From UBA970 sp049419605 (lineage in GTDB: Bacteria; Bacillota_I; Bacilli_A; RFN20; CAG-826), in contig JBMSKF010000016.1 of NCBI GenBank assembly GCA_049419605.1, positions 1 to 20,558 of the forward strand: 20,558 bases of DNA, written 5' to 3'. Each line of letters begins with the position of its first letter. Within the stretch, counting starts at the first letter, position 1. The notes under the pieces are model-generated. The model worked only from the letters and a program-made list of their open reading frames with translations, was not told the origin of the DNA and did not search any database. A program made the position numbers and the translations under genes. This document shows positions 1-6,651 of the stretch, in pieces.

Positions 1-674
1 AAAGAAACACGACGATTCCAACAACAAAGAGTCAAATTTTCTCAACAGCTGCAGATAATCAACCCGCGGTTGATATCGTGGTGTATCAAGGTGAAAGACC
101 AATGGCAAGAGACAATAAGTTATTAGGTCACTTCAAACTAGATGGTATTAAACCAGCCCGCCGTGGTCAACCTCGAATTGAAGTCACATTCTCCATCGAT
201 GTTAACGGTATCGTTAAGGTTTCTGCAAAAGATTTAGATTCTCAAAAAGAACAACAAATCACCATTTCAGGCACGACTGGTTTAAGTAAGCAAGAAATTG
301 ATCGCATGATGCAAGAAGCAGAAGCAAATAAAGAAGCCGATGAAAAACGTAAAGAACAAGTTGAATTAAAGAATAAAGCCGAACAATATATCAATAGTAT
401 TAATCAAGCCTTAGAAGAAAAAGGTGACAAGATTGATGCGAAGCAAAAAGAAGAAACCGTCAAATTAAAAGAAGAACTTGAACAGGCTATTAAAGACAAT
501 GATTACGAAAAATTAAAATCGAAGTTATCTGATTTAGAAAAAGCTGCAGAAATGATGGCGCAAGCGCAAGCAGGTCAACAAGGGGCAGCGAATGAATCCA
601 CATCAAATCCAGAAGCAAATAGCAAAAAAGATGACGACATCATCGATGCTGATTTTACAGAAAAGAAAAAATAG
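1..674 (+). CDS. dnaK: Chaperone DnaK (Hsp70), C-terminal part, 5' end outside window
   Basis: ATP-driven cytosolic Hsp70 chaperone that works with DnaJ and GrpE. Only the last 223 residues are here, read in frame from base 3. They begin in the substrate-binding beta domain (RNTTIPTTKSQIFSTAADNQ, then VYQGERPMARDN), continue through the FDID-like strand IEVTFSIDVNGIVKVSAKD and the alpha-helical lid, and end in the usual Gln/Ala-rich linker and acidic DDDIIDADF tail. The ATPase domain lies upstream of base 1. A methionine codon at 78 is internal, because homology extends further upstream. The stop at 672-674 is followed 7 nt later by dnaJ, so the two are surely co-transcribed. No CIRCE operator is visible; if present it would lie upstream of the window. 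Confidence 0.98.
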   Translation, partial: RNTTIPTTKSQIFSTAADNQPAVDIVVYQGERPMARDNKLLGHFKLDGIKPARRGQPRIEVTFSIDVNGIVKVSAKDLDSQKEQQITISGTTGLSKQEIDRMMQEAEANKEADEKRKEQVELKNKAEQYINSINQALEEKGDKIDAKQKEETVKLKEELEQAIKDNDYEKLKSKLSDLEKAAEMMAQAQAGQQGAANESTSNPEANSKKDDDIIDADFTEKKK

Positions 675-681
675 GTAGGTC

Positions 682-1812
682 ATGGCCAACAAAAGAGATT
701 TTTATGAAGTCCTTGGCGTCAGTAAAAATGCCTCCAAGGATGAAATTAAAGCGGCATATCGTAAGCTAGCAAAACAATACCATCCGGATATTAATAAAGC
801 CCCGGATGCTGAGAAGAAATTCAAAGAAGTGCAAGAAGCTTACGATGTTCTTTTTGATGACCAAAAAAAGGCTACATATGATCAATTTGGTCATGCTGCG
901 TTTGACCAAAATGCCGGAGGAAATCCTTTTCAAGGCGGAGGCTTTGGAGGCTTTTCAGGTTTCCAAGATGTAGACGTTGGTGATATTTTTAGCTCGTTCT
1001 TTGGTGGCGGACCACGAAGAAGTCGACAACCTTCTGGGCCCCAACGTGGTGCTGACACCCAAATGCGTTTACGCATCGATTTTATGGATGCCATCAATGG
1101 TAAAAAACTCGTAATTCCGATTCAATATGATGAAGGATGTGTTACTTGTGCAGGCACTGGTGCCCGTTCGAGTTCAGATCTAGAAACGTGTAAACAATGT
1201 GGTGGTTCAGGAAAACAACGCGTTCGTCAACGGACAATTTTAGGCATGATGGAAACAGAAACCATCTGTGATAACTGCCAAGGTCGTGGTAAGAAGATTA
1301 AACACGAATGTCAAACTTGCCAAGGCAAAGGTTTTAATCGTGTCAAAACGGATATCGAAGTCAATATCCCTGCTGGAATAAATACTGGTCAACAGATTCG
1401 CATTTCTGGTAAGGGTGAACGTGGAGATTTAGGCGGTCCCAATGGTGATCTTTACCTAGAAATTGCCATCATTAAGCACCCCCATTTCACCAGAGAGGGT
1501 AATGATATTCATTTAGAAATTCCCCTATCTTTTGTGGATGCAACCTTAGGGGTCACCATCGATGTCCCGACGGTTTATGGTGACGTTTCGATGATCATTC
1601 CTCCAGGAACTCAACCTGATAAAGTCCTTAAAATCAAAGGAAAAGGTGTCAAAGATTTACGAGGTCAAGCGCCGGGAGATCAATATATCCACTTAAAAAT
1701 TGAAACACCCATCAACTTATCCAAGAAGCAAAGAGAGCTCCTTGAATCATTTAGAGAAGATAACAAAGAGGATTCTTCCTTTAAAAAATTTAAGAAGTTT
1801 TTTAGAAATTAA
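682..1812 (+). CDS. dnaJ: Chaperone DnaJ (Hsp40)
   Basis: Co-chaperone that delivers clients to DnaK and stimulates its ATPase. The protein is 376 residues, a normal length for type I DnaJ. The J domain covers about residues 5-70 with the essential HPD at 34-36. A Gly/Phe-rich linker spans about 75-110. Four CxxCxGxG zinc motifs are complete at about 153-160, 170-177, 196-203 and 210-217. The two C-terminal beta domains follow (GDLYLEI, PGTQPDKVLKIKGKGV). An AGGT-type ribosome site lies in the 7-nt gap after dnaK. All key residues are present, so it should be fully functional. Confidence 0.98.
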   Translation: MANKRDFYEVLGVSKNASKDEIKAAYRKLAKQYHPDINKAPDAEKKFKEVQEAYDVLFDDQKKATYDQFGHAAFDQNAGGNPFQGGGFGGFSGFQDVDVGDIFSSFFGGGPRRSRQPSGPQRGADTQMRLRIDFMDAINGKKLVIPIQYDEGCVTCAGTGARSSSDLETCKQCGGSGKQRVRQRTILGMMETETICDNCQGRGKKIKHECQTCQGKGFNRVKTDIEVNIPAGINTGQQIRISGKGERGDLGGPNGDLYLEIAIIKHPHFTREGNDIHLEIPLSFVDATLGVTIDVPTVYGDVSMIIPPGTQPDKVLKIKGKGVKDLRGQAPGDQYIHLKIETPINLSKKQRELLESFREDNKEDSSFKKFKKFFRN

Positions 1813-1814
1813 TT

Positions 1815-1820
1815 TATAAT
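1815..1820 (+). promoter_or_regulatory. Perfect -10-like hexamer close to a start codon
   Basis: TATAAT sits 6 nt before the ATG at 1827, in the short gap after dnaJ. No Shine-Dalgarno sequence and no convincing -35 box are visible. If it is a real -10 element, transcription would begin at about the ATG and give a leaderless mRNA. It could equally be chance in AT-rich DNA, with the gene read as part of the dnaK-dnaJ transcript. Confidence 0.3.
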
Positions 1821-1826
1821 GGCATT

Positions 1827-2234
1827 ATGACTAAAACATGTCGTAAATGTGGAACAGCCTTCACGGAAGACTTAAATACATGTCCTGTTTGTAAAACAGC
1901 CATCATTCAACCTGCTGTCGAAAATCAAGTGACGGCAAGTTACGCTGCTTTAAAAGATAAACTTGAATTAGTGACTTTAAAAAGTCGATGGATAACTGTT
2001 TTATCTTTTATTGTCGCTGGATTTTTAGGGTTAGGTTGGTTTTATCTTGGCTTTACACGTCGCGCCATGATTCATCTTGGCTTTAGTATTCTTGTGGTGA
2101 TATTTGCACTCACATTCTTATCTTCCCAAGCGTTTAACCTCATCCTCGGATTAATCATCCTCCAACTTGTTTTCTCACTTTTTTATTTATTCAACCCTGA
2201 TGCGAAGGATGCTAGGGGAGAATTGTTAAAGTAA
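1827..2234 (+). CDS. Small zinc-ribbon membrane protein, TM2-like, function unknown
   Basis: I do not recognise a named family. The 135-residue protein starts with a zinc ribbon made of C5xxC8 and C19xxC22. A short linker follows, then three hydrophobic segments at about 54-76, 81-100 and 103-122, and a polar C-terminus. The stretch GWFYLGFTRRAMIHLGF around 70-86 recalls the FYLG turn of TM2-domain proteins. The zinc ribbon is probably cytosolic, with the rest in the membrane. It lies between dnaJ and rsmE, where Bacillus has prmA. Its stop codon abuts the rsmE ATG (TAAATG), so the two are likely translationally coupled. No ribosome site is seen before the start. A role in membrane stress or as a scaffold is possible but is only inference from position. 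Confidence 0.85.
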   Translation: MTKTCRKCGTAFTEDLNTCPVCKTAIIQPAVENQVTASYAALKDKLELVTLKSRWITVLSFIVAGFLGLGWFYLGFTRRAMIHLGFSILVVIFALTFLSSQAFNLILGLIILQLVFSLFYLFNPDAKDARGELLK

Positions 2235-2936
2235 ATGATCCGCATCTTTGCCCAGTGGCAAGATAAGATTGTTTTAAATGCGAATGATCAACATCATCTC
2301 GTCAATGTTTTAAGAGTCCAACAAGGTGAGGCGATAGAGTTACTCATCAATGGCATCGTTTATTTAGGAAAAGTGGTGAACACCAAACCGTTACAAATTG
2401 AAAGACTCCATGTCATTGACGAACGTCATGAATTACCATTTCAAATCACCTTAATCTATCCTGTTGTCAAAGGTGAAAAAATGGATTGGGTTGTGCAGAA
2501 AGCAACTGAACTCGGAGTCTATGAATTGATTCCGTGTCAGAGTGAAAGAAGTATCGTCCATTGGGATAGAAACGATTTGGATAAAAAAATCAATCGATAT
2601 CAGCGAATAATTGATGAAGCAACCTTGCAATCCAAAAGAGAATCGGTCATGAAAATGGATCGTTATTTGCCGCTGGCTGAAGCGTTGAAATTAAATTATG
2701 ATTCAAAATGGATTGCATCTGAAAGCCATTTAACGTCTTGGTTACCCTCTTCCCTACAATTTAAAAAGAACTCCTCAATAAGTCTAGTTGTGGGTCCTGA
2801 AGGGGGCTTTAGTATAGGTGAATTAGAGCAAGCCCAACTTCATGGTTACCAAGTGTTTTCCTTAGGACCTACGATTTTACGTTCAGAAACGGCTGTCGTG
2901 ACTGCGCTTTCTATGCTCAGAGAAAGAGGTTTTTAA
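2235..2936 (+). CDS. rsmE: 16S rRNA (uracil1498-N3)-methyltransferase RsmE
   Basis: SPOUT-family enzyme that methylates N3 of U1498 in 16S rRNA using S-adenosylmethionine. The 233-residue length matches the family. The N-terminal PUA-like domain contains HHLVNVLRVQQGE at about 21-33. The catalytic half carries PVVKGEKMDWVVQKATELGV at about 76-95. The trefoil-knot SAM site is VGPEGGFSIGE at about 186-196, followed by SLGPTILRSETAV at about 209-221. It follows the previous gene with no gap and overlaps the next start by one base (TAATG). The nearest purine-rich ribosome site (AGGGGAG) is about 14 nt upstream, which is long, so coupling probably matters. RsmE also lies downstream of dnaJ in Bacillus. 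Confidence 0.96.
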   Translation: MIRIFAQWQDKIVLNANDQHHLVNVLRVQQGEAIELLINGIVYLGKVVNTKPLQIERLHVIDERHELPFQITLIYPVVKGEKMDWVVQKATELGVYELIPCQSERSIVHWDRNDLDKKINRYQRIIDEATLQSKRESVMKMDRYLPLAEALKLNYDSKWIASESHLTSWLPSSLQFKKNSSISLVVGPEGGFSIGELEQAQLHGYQVFSLGPTILRSETAVVTALSMLRERGF

Positions 2937-3733
2937 TGGCAGACTATCTTTTTCAATCATGGCGAGAAAAACACCGATATTTAAAGTCTAAAGACGGACA
3001 GTTTTTTACTCAACAAAAACATCGTTTACTAAAGTATCCTTCATTTCATAAACTCTTTTCTAATCCCTCGATATTTTCCATGATTAAAGCAGTCATCATC
3101 CTAAAAGGATTAATTCAAAAAGAACAAATTGAAACCTTTCTAAATGATTATGGCCAACAGTCTATGAAATTGTATGGTCGCATTAAACATCATTGGATTC
3201 GGGATGAGTATTTAAGGAAAATGAAGGCAAACTATCACTTTCAAGACACTTCCGATCAAACGATCATTCTGCCATTTTTTAACCGAGCGCTGAATTTTAT
3301 TTATCATCAAGAACCCGATAAATTATTGGATTATCCCTACAACCAACTTGAAGCGGACTTTACCACATCCGTAATCGATGGATTTGAACAATTTAATTGG
3401 CTTCTATTTTCATCTAATTTCACATCTTTAGTGCCGTTAACTCAACAAGATCGTTCTGCAAAAGCATTTTTTGAACCTTATTCTAAAACCATCCTCATTA
3501 TTAATCGCCAAGGTAGACTTGATGTAAGTATCTCTATTTTTGATCGGCATCTTAAAAAACCAGATGGAACAAATTTACCTAGTCGAATCGATCGCGCTTT
3601 AAGCGCATACTTTAGTGGTAATCGCGACGCATTTATTCATCAATGCCAAGCAGAAGGCTTATTATCTTCAAGCTACACTTCTAAGATTATTAAAATTCAA
3701 AATGCTCCCTTTATTCGAAGGGAAAATGAATAG
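2936..3733 (+). CDS. Protein of unknown function, 265 residues
   Basis: No known family is recognised. The protein looks soluble, with no signal peptide or long hydrophobic segment. It is rich in aromatic and basic residues, with a strongly basic first 30 residues (Lys/Arg/His/Gln) and only one cysteine. Segments with clear secondary-structure character are an amphipathic region around 45-75 and a strand-like ILIINRQGRLDVSISIFDRHL near 190-210. A ribosome site AGAGG lies 6 nt before the ATG, which overlaps the rsmE stop. It is probably the last gene of the dnaK-dnaJ-rsmE operon. Codon composition resembles its neighbours, so recent transfer is not suggested. It could be a lineage-specific protein tied to ribosomes or RNA, but that is only inferred from its basic character and context. 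Confidence 0.85.
   Translation: MADYLFQSWREKHRYLKSKDGQFFTQQKHRLLKYPSFHKLFSNPSIFSMIKAVIILKGLIQKEQIETFLNDYGQQSMKLYGRIKHHWIRDEYLRKMKANYHFQDTSDQTIILPFFNRALNFIYHQEPDKLLDYPYNQLEADFTTSVIDGFEQFNWLLFSSNFTSLVPLTQQDRSAKAFFEPYSKTILIINRQGRLDVSISIFDRHLKKPDGTNLPSRIDRALSAYFSGNRDAFIHQCQAEGLLSSSYTSKIIKIQNAPFIRRENE
3706..3723 (+). terminator. Weak hairpin at the end of the dnaK-dnaJ-rsmE operon
   Basis: TCCCTT at 3706-3711 pairs with AAGGGA at 3718-3723 around a short loop, inside the last codons of the 265-residue gene. The nearest T-run (3736-3740) starts 12 nt further on, so this is at best a weak or non-canonical terminator. It is followed at once by the rpmF promoter. Confidence 0.25.
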
Positions 3734-3742
3734 TGTTTTTCA

Positions 3743-3771
3743 TTGACTCATGGGGATTATCCCCATATAAT
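3743..3771 (+). promoter_or_regulatory. Sigma-A promoter of rpmF
   Basis: TTGACT at 3743-3748 and a perfect TATAAT at 3766-3771 are separated by 17 bases, which is optimal. The predicted start of transcription is near 3778, giving a leader of about 20 nt that contains the AAGGAGG ribosome site. Confidence 0.9.
3750..3766. promoter_or_regulatory. Perfect palindrome in the rpmF promoter spacer, candidate operator
   Basis: ATGGGGA, TTA, TCCCCAT forms a perfect inverted repeat with 7-bp arms that fills the space between the -35 and -10 boxes. A dimeric repressor bound here would block RNA polymerase. The site lies upstream of the predicted transcript, so it would act as DNA rather than RNA for this promoter. 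The regulator is unknown. Confidence 0.55.
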
Positions 3772-3799
3772 ACTTAAGGAAATAAGGAGGTGGTTATAT

Positions 3800-4069
3800 A
3801 TGGCAGTGCCATTTCATCGAACATCGAAAACAAGAAGAGATAAAAGACGTACCCATTTTAAATTAACCGTAACCAGTTTAGTTGCTTGCAGTAATTGTGG
3901 AAAACTAATTCGTTCCCACACCGTTTGCCCTTCATGCGGTTTTTATAACAAAAAATCGATTGTTAAAGTCGGTAAACCTGTTCAAGAAACACCCGTTAAA
4001 GAAACTGAAAAGAAACCAGCAAAGAAAACAAAAAAAGCAAAACCAACCGCTGGTGAAAAGAAAGAATAA
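3800..4069 (+). CDS. rpmF: 50S ribosomal protein L32 with a long basic tail
   Basis: Large-subunit protein L32. The typical L32 core is at residues 1-56: MAVPFHRTSKTRRDKRR at the N-terminus, then a zinc ribbon with C30xxC33 and C43xxC46. The ATG at 3800 is chosen over the in-frame ATG-less extension back to 3743 because AAGGAGG lies 8-9 nt upstream, the promoter lies between the two, and MAVP is the family's N-terminus. The protein has 89 residues, against about 57-60 for the family. The extra 30 residues form a Lys/Pro/Ala/Glu-rich, probably disordered tail. The zinc ligands are intact, so this is the zinc-binding form. It is transcribed from its own strong promoter and ends in a terminator. 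Confidence 0.97.
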   Translation: MAVPFHRTSKTRRDKRRTHFKLTVTSLVACSNCGKLIRSHTVCPSCGFYNKKSIVKVGKPVQETPVKETEKKPAKKTKKAKPTAGEKKE

Positions 4070-4090
4070 AATGCCCTAACGGGCATTTTT
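4068..4090 (+). terminator. Intrinsic terminator after rpmF
   Basis: AAAATGCCC at 4068-4076 pairs with GGGCATTTT at 4081-4089 around the loop TAAC, with the T-run ending at 4090. The stem begins inside the rpmF stop codon. The deoC start codon follows only 5 nt after the T-run. Confidence 0.85.
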
Positions 4091-4095
4091 CATCT

Positions 4096-4761
4096 ATGCA
4101 ACATTTCGCTAAATACATTGATCATACGCTGTTAAAACAAGATGCAACTTTTTCACAAGTTGAAACGCTTTGCCAAGAAGCTAAGCAATTTGATTTTATG
4201 TCGGTTTGTATCCAACCCCACTTTGTGAGTTTTGCAAAACAACAACTGTTAGAATCCAATGTAAAAGTTTGTACGGTGATTGGGTTTCCATTGGGACAAA
4301 ATCATCGCGAAACAAAAGTTTTTGAAACGAAAAAAGCAATTGCCGAAGGTGCTGATGAAATTGATATGGTGTTAAACATTTCGTTATTAAAAGCTCAACG
4401 ATATCATGAACTCTATTTAGAAATTACTGAAATTAAACACGCCTGCTCAGGACGCATATTAAAAGTAATTTTAGAAACTTGTTTGTTAACCAATGAAGAA
4501 ATCATCAAGGCTTGTGAAATCGCGAAGGAAGCGAAAGCAGATTTTGTCAAAACCTCTACAGGTTTTTCAACAGGTGGAGCTACCATTGAGCATGTAAAAT
4601 TGATGAAGAAAACGGTCGGTGACAAAGTCCAAGTCAAAGCAAGTGGAGGAATTCGTTCCTTAGCGGAAATGCAAATGATGATTGAAGCAGGAGCGACAAG
4701 AATCGGGACCAGTTCAGGTGTAAAAATCCTCCAAGGTCTTACAAGTCAGTCCTCATATTAA
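4096..4761 (+). CDS. deoC: Deoxyribose-phosphate aldolase
   Basis: Class I aldolase that splits 2-deoxyribose 5-phosphate into glyceraldehyde 3-phosphate and acetaldehyde in deoxynucleoside salvage. The 221-residue length is normal. The Schiff-base lysine is K152 in VKTSTGFSTGGAT, the proton-relay lysine is K181 in VKASGGIRS, and the catalytic aspartate is D90 in ADEIDMVLN. The N-terminus (KYIDHTLLK) matches the family, which supports the ATG at 4096. That start has no Shine-Dalgarno sequence and lies 5 nt after the rpmF terminator, so expression may depend on read-through or on an unusual start. Cytidine deaminase is encoded about 2 kb downstream, so nucleoside salvage is represented twice in the window. 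Confidence 0.97.
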   Translation: MQHFAKYIDHTLLKQDATFSQVETLCQEAKQFDFMSVCIQPHFVSFAKQQLLESNVKVCTVIGFPLGQNHRETKVFETKKAIAEGADEIDMVLNISLLKAQRYHELYLEITEIKHACSGRILKVILETCLLTNEEIIKACEIAKEAKADFVKTSTGFSTGGATIEHVKLMKKTVGDKVQVKASGGIRSLAEMQMMIEAGATRIGTSSGVKILQGLTSQSSY

Positions 4762-4765
4762 ATCA

Positions 4766-4794
4766 TTGCTATCAATTTATACCTTGCGTATAAT
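4766..4794 (+). promoter_or_regulatory. Sigma-A promoter of rpsU
   Basis: TTGCTA at 4766-4771 and a perfect TATAAT at 4789-4794 are 17 bases apart. Transcription would start near 4801, just before the AAGGAGG ribosome site at 4811-4817. Confidence 0.88.
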
Positions 4795-4826
4795 AATGTA
4801 GATTTAGGGTAAGGAGGTGGAACACT

Positions 4827-5000
4827 ATGGCAAAAACACCCGTTCGCGATAATGAATCGCTCGATGAAGCATTACGTCGATTCAAACGACAAGTCAATAA
4901 ATCAGGCGTCTTACAAGAAGCAAGAAAACGTGAGTTCTATCTCAAACCAGGACTTAAACGTAAATTAAAATCAAAAGAAGCTTTACGTAAGAAATATTAA
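4827..5000 (+). CDS. rpsU: 30S ribosomal protein S21
   Basis: Small basic subunit protein of 57 residues, the usual S21 length. The sequence begins MAKTPVRDNESLDEALRRFK and continues with KSGVLQEARKREFY, the hallmark of S21. A strong AAGGAGGTGG ribosome site lies about 9 nt before the ATG. It has its own promoter and a terminator directly after the stop, so it forms a single-gene unit. Its position upstream of the ybeY-era cluster matches Bacillus. S21 takes part in 30S initiation near the anti-Shine-Dalgarno region, which is of interest because several genes here lack Shine-Dalgarno sites. Confidence 0.97.
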   Translation: MAKTPVRDNESLDEALRRFKRQVNKSGVLQEARKREFYLKPGLKRKLKSKEALRKKY

Positions 5001-5007
5001 AATAAAA

Positions 5008-5030
5008 GGGACCGTCTACGGTCCTTTTTT
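5008..5030 (+). terminator. Intrinsic terminator after rpsU
   Basis: GGACCG at 5009-5014 pairs with CGGTCC at 5019-5024 around the loop TCTA, followed by six T residues at 5025-5030. An A-run before the stem makes it partly symmetric. Confidence 0.92.
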
Positions 5031-5047
5031 CTTTACTATTCATAGAG

Positions 5048-6208
5048 GTGAAACACTTTTATAGTTTGACGCAAGTTGGGACCCAGGATTGTGGACCTAC
5101 TGCTTTGAAGATGCTATTAGCGTATCTTTACCAAGATGAACGATTTTTATTCATTCAAGAAACATGGGAAAGACCTTCAACTTTTAAACAATTACTGGAT
5201 GGTGCGATTCATTTTGGTTTAACATTAAAAGCTTATAAACTGCATCATCCAAGTTCAGTAAGAGGTATCAAAAAACCTTTCATCGCATTGATGAAAGAAC
5301 CAACAAACCATTACGTAACGGTCATACCGCATGGCAAATTCTTTCAAATTCTAGATCCTTCAGGCATTCAAAGAAAAGAGAGTTTGGAATATTTTTCCAA
5401 AGGATTTTCTGGATATATTTTATTAGTGAAACATTATCAATTAAATATTCAATTAGATTTACCGATGAATCATCATCGGATGGCTTTCTTCTTACGATTA
5501 AGTTATGGATGGTTTTCCTTGATGGTGTTGCTTTGGTTTTGGCAAACTGTGAATTGGATTTTATTCATGTTCATCATCACTTTGATGACGTTATTATGGT
5601 TAAACTTTTTATATCAACAAATCAAAAAGTTAGATATTAGCATGACAAAACACTATTTGGCATTAATCCATGATCCAGAGCAATTTAAACGTTTTCAACT
5701 TTGGAAACAAGGATGGTTCTCCTTACCCATCAACCAACTATATCGAACGATGATTATTACGAGCACATTCATTTACGTAAGTTTTGCATCGACACAATTT
5801 TTACTTATCTTGGCAATTTTTCATCTAATCATGGGACTTTGGATACCAAAAATGGCTCGTGATGATGAACAAGCATTACGGACGATTACAACATTAGAGC
5901 AATCATTAAAATACCCTCATGTCGCTTATAAGGAATTTCAGCATTTATCTAATAATGTTTATCAGGTCATCCATTCTCGAATTAAGAATTGGTTCGTTAC
6001 ATTGTTATTGGCAGTGATGTTTGTATGGATTTATCAACAATGGATATATTTTGAAGCATTTTTGACTTGGATAACCATGGTTTCTCTATTAATGATTAAT
6101 TTCCACCATCATTATGAATTATATCGTTTACCACGAGAAAAAAAAGAATGGAGACAACTTGGTTTTCTCTTTTTGAACCAAAAAGATTATGTTAAAATAA
6201 AAATGTGA
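5048..6208 (+). CDS. C39-family peptidase fused to an exporter-like membrane domain, no ATPase
   Basis: The N-terminal ~130 residues form a C39 cysteine peptidase, the family that trims double-glycine leaders from exported peptides. Gln13 and Cys15 lie in QDCGPTALKML, His88 in NHYVTV, and Asp103 in LDPSG, so the catalytic set is complete. After it come about six hydrophobic segments near 152-167, 169-189, 236-252, 253-266, 315-331 and 336-352, arranged like an ABC-exporter membrane domain. The protein stops at residue 386 with no Walker A, signature or Walker B motif, so it lacks the nucleotide-binding domain of peptidase-containing ABC transporters. The start is a GTG with no good ribosome site ahead (AGAG abuts it), so the exact N-terminus is uncertain. 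The stop overlaps the ybeY start by 4 bases. The substrate is unknown; no leader-peptide gene is seen nearby. Confidence 0.85.
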   Translation: MKHFYSLTQVGTQDCGPTALKMLLAYLYQDERFLFIQETWERPSTFKQLLDGAIHFGLTLKAYKLHHPSSVRGIKKPFIALMKEPTNHYVTVIPHGKFFQILDPSGIQRKESLEYFSKGFSGYILLVKHYQLNIQLDLPMNHHRMAFFLRLSYGWFSLMVLLWFWQTVNWILFMFIITLMTLLWLNFLYQQIKKLDISMTKHYLALIHDPEQFKRFQLWKQGWFSLPINQLYRTMIITSTFIYVSFASTQFLLILAIFHLIMGLWIPKMARDDEQALRTITTLEQSLKYPHVAYKEFQHLSNNVYQVIHSRIKNWFVTLLLAVMFVWIYQQWIYFEAFLTWITMVSLLMINFHHHYELYRLPREKKEWRQLGFLFLNQKDYVKIKM

Positions 6209-6651
6209 ATATCGACTTAATTGCACCCAAAACACTACAGTCATATCAATTATTAGAACGCTATTCGAATTTACTTAAAAAAACATTAAAGACCATCAAA
6301 TATAAAAAAGATTGTGAAGTGGATGTGTTGATGACAACCAATCGAGTGATTCGAGATTACAATTTAAAATATTTAGATCACGACTACCCCACTGATGTTT
6401 TAAGCTTCCCCTTTACAAACCAATCGGAGTTATCTAAAAATAGAAAAGTGCATCTTGGACAAATCGTGATTAGTTATCAAAAAGCTTTTATACAAGCAAA
6501 AAATTATGGTCATTCAAAAGAAAGAGAACTATCTTTTTTGTTTGTTCATGGATTACTTCATTTACTAGGGTATCATCATGATACGAAGGAAGAAGAGATA
6601 CGAATGATTAATCTTCAAGATAAAATCTTGGGAAAAAGGAAAACAATATGA
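6205..6651 (+). CDS. ybeY: Endoribonuclease YbeY, rRNA maturation factor
   Basis: Metal-dependent endoribonuclease for 16S rRNA 3'-end maturation and ribosome quality control. The 148-residue length is typical. The metal site H115xxxH119xxxxxH125 is in HGLLHLLGYHHD, and the conserved TDVLSFPF is at about 63-70. Translation starts at GTG 6205, which overlaps the stop of the C39 gene (ATGTGA). The ATG at 6203 is in a different frame. The 3' end overlaps the cdd start (ATGA). Order ybeY-cdd-era-recO is as in Bacillus, without dgkA. Confidence 0.97.
   Translation: MNIDLIAPKTLQSYQLLERYSNLLKKTLKTIKYKKDCEVDVLMTTNRVIRDYNLKYLDHDYPTDVLSFPFTNQSELSKNRKVHLGQIVISYQKAFIQAKNYGHSKERELSFLFVHGLLHLLGYHHDTKEEEIRMINLQDKILGKRKTI

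Noticed and set aside
3725..3744. AT-rich inverted repeat AATGAA/TTCATT before rpmF
   Set aside because: The stem is weak, has an 8-base loop and contains almost no GC, so it is not convincing as a terminator or operator.
4413..4637. Minus-strand open frame opposite deoC
   Set aside because: DeoC is complete and strongly conserved here, and the opposite frame has no ribosome site or recognisable protein.
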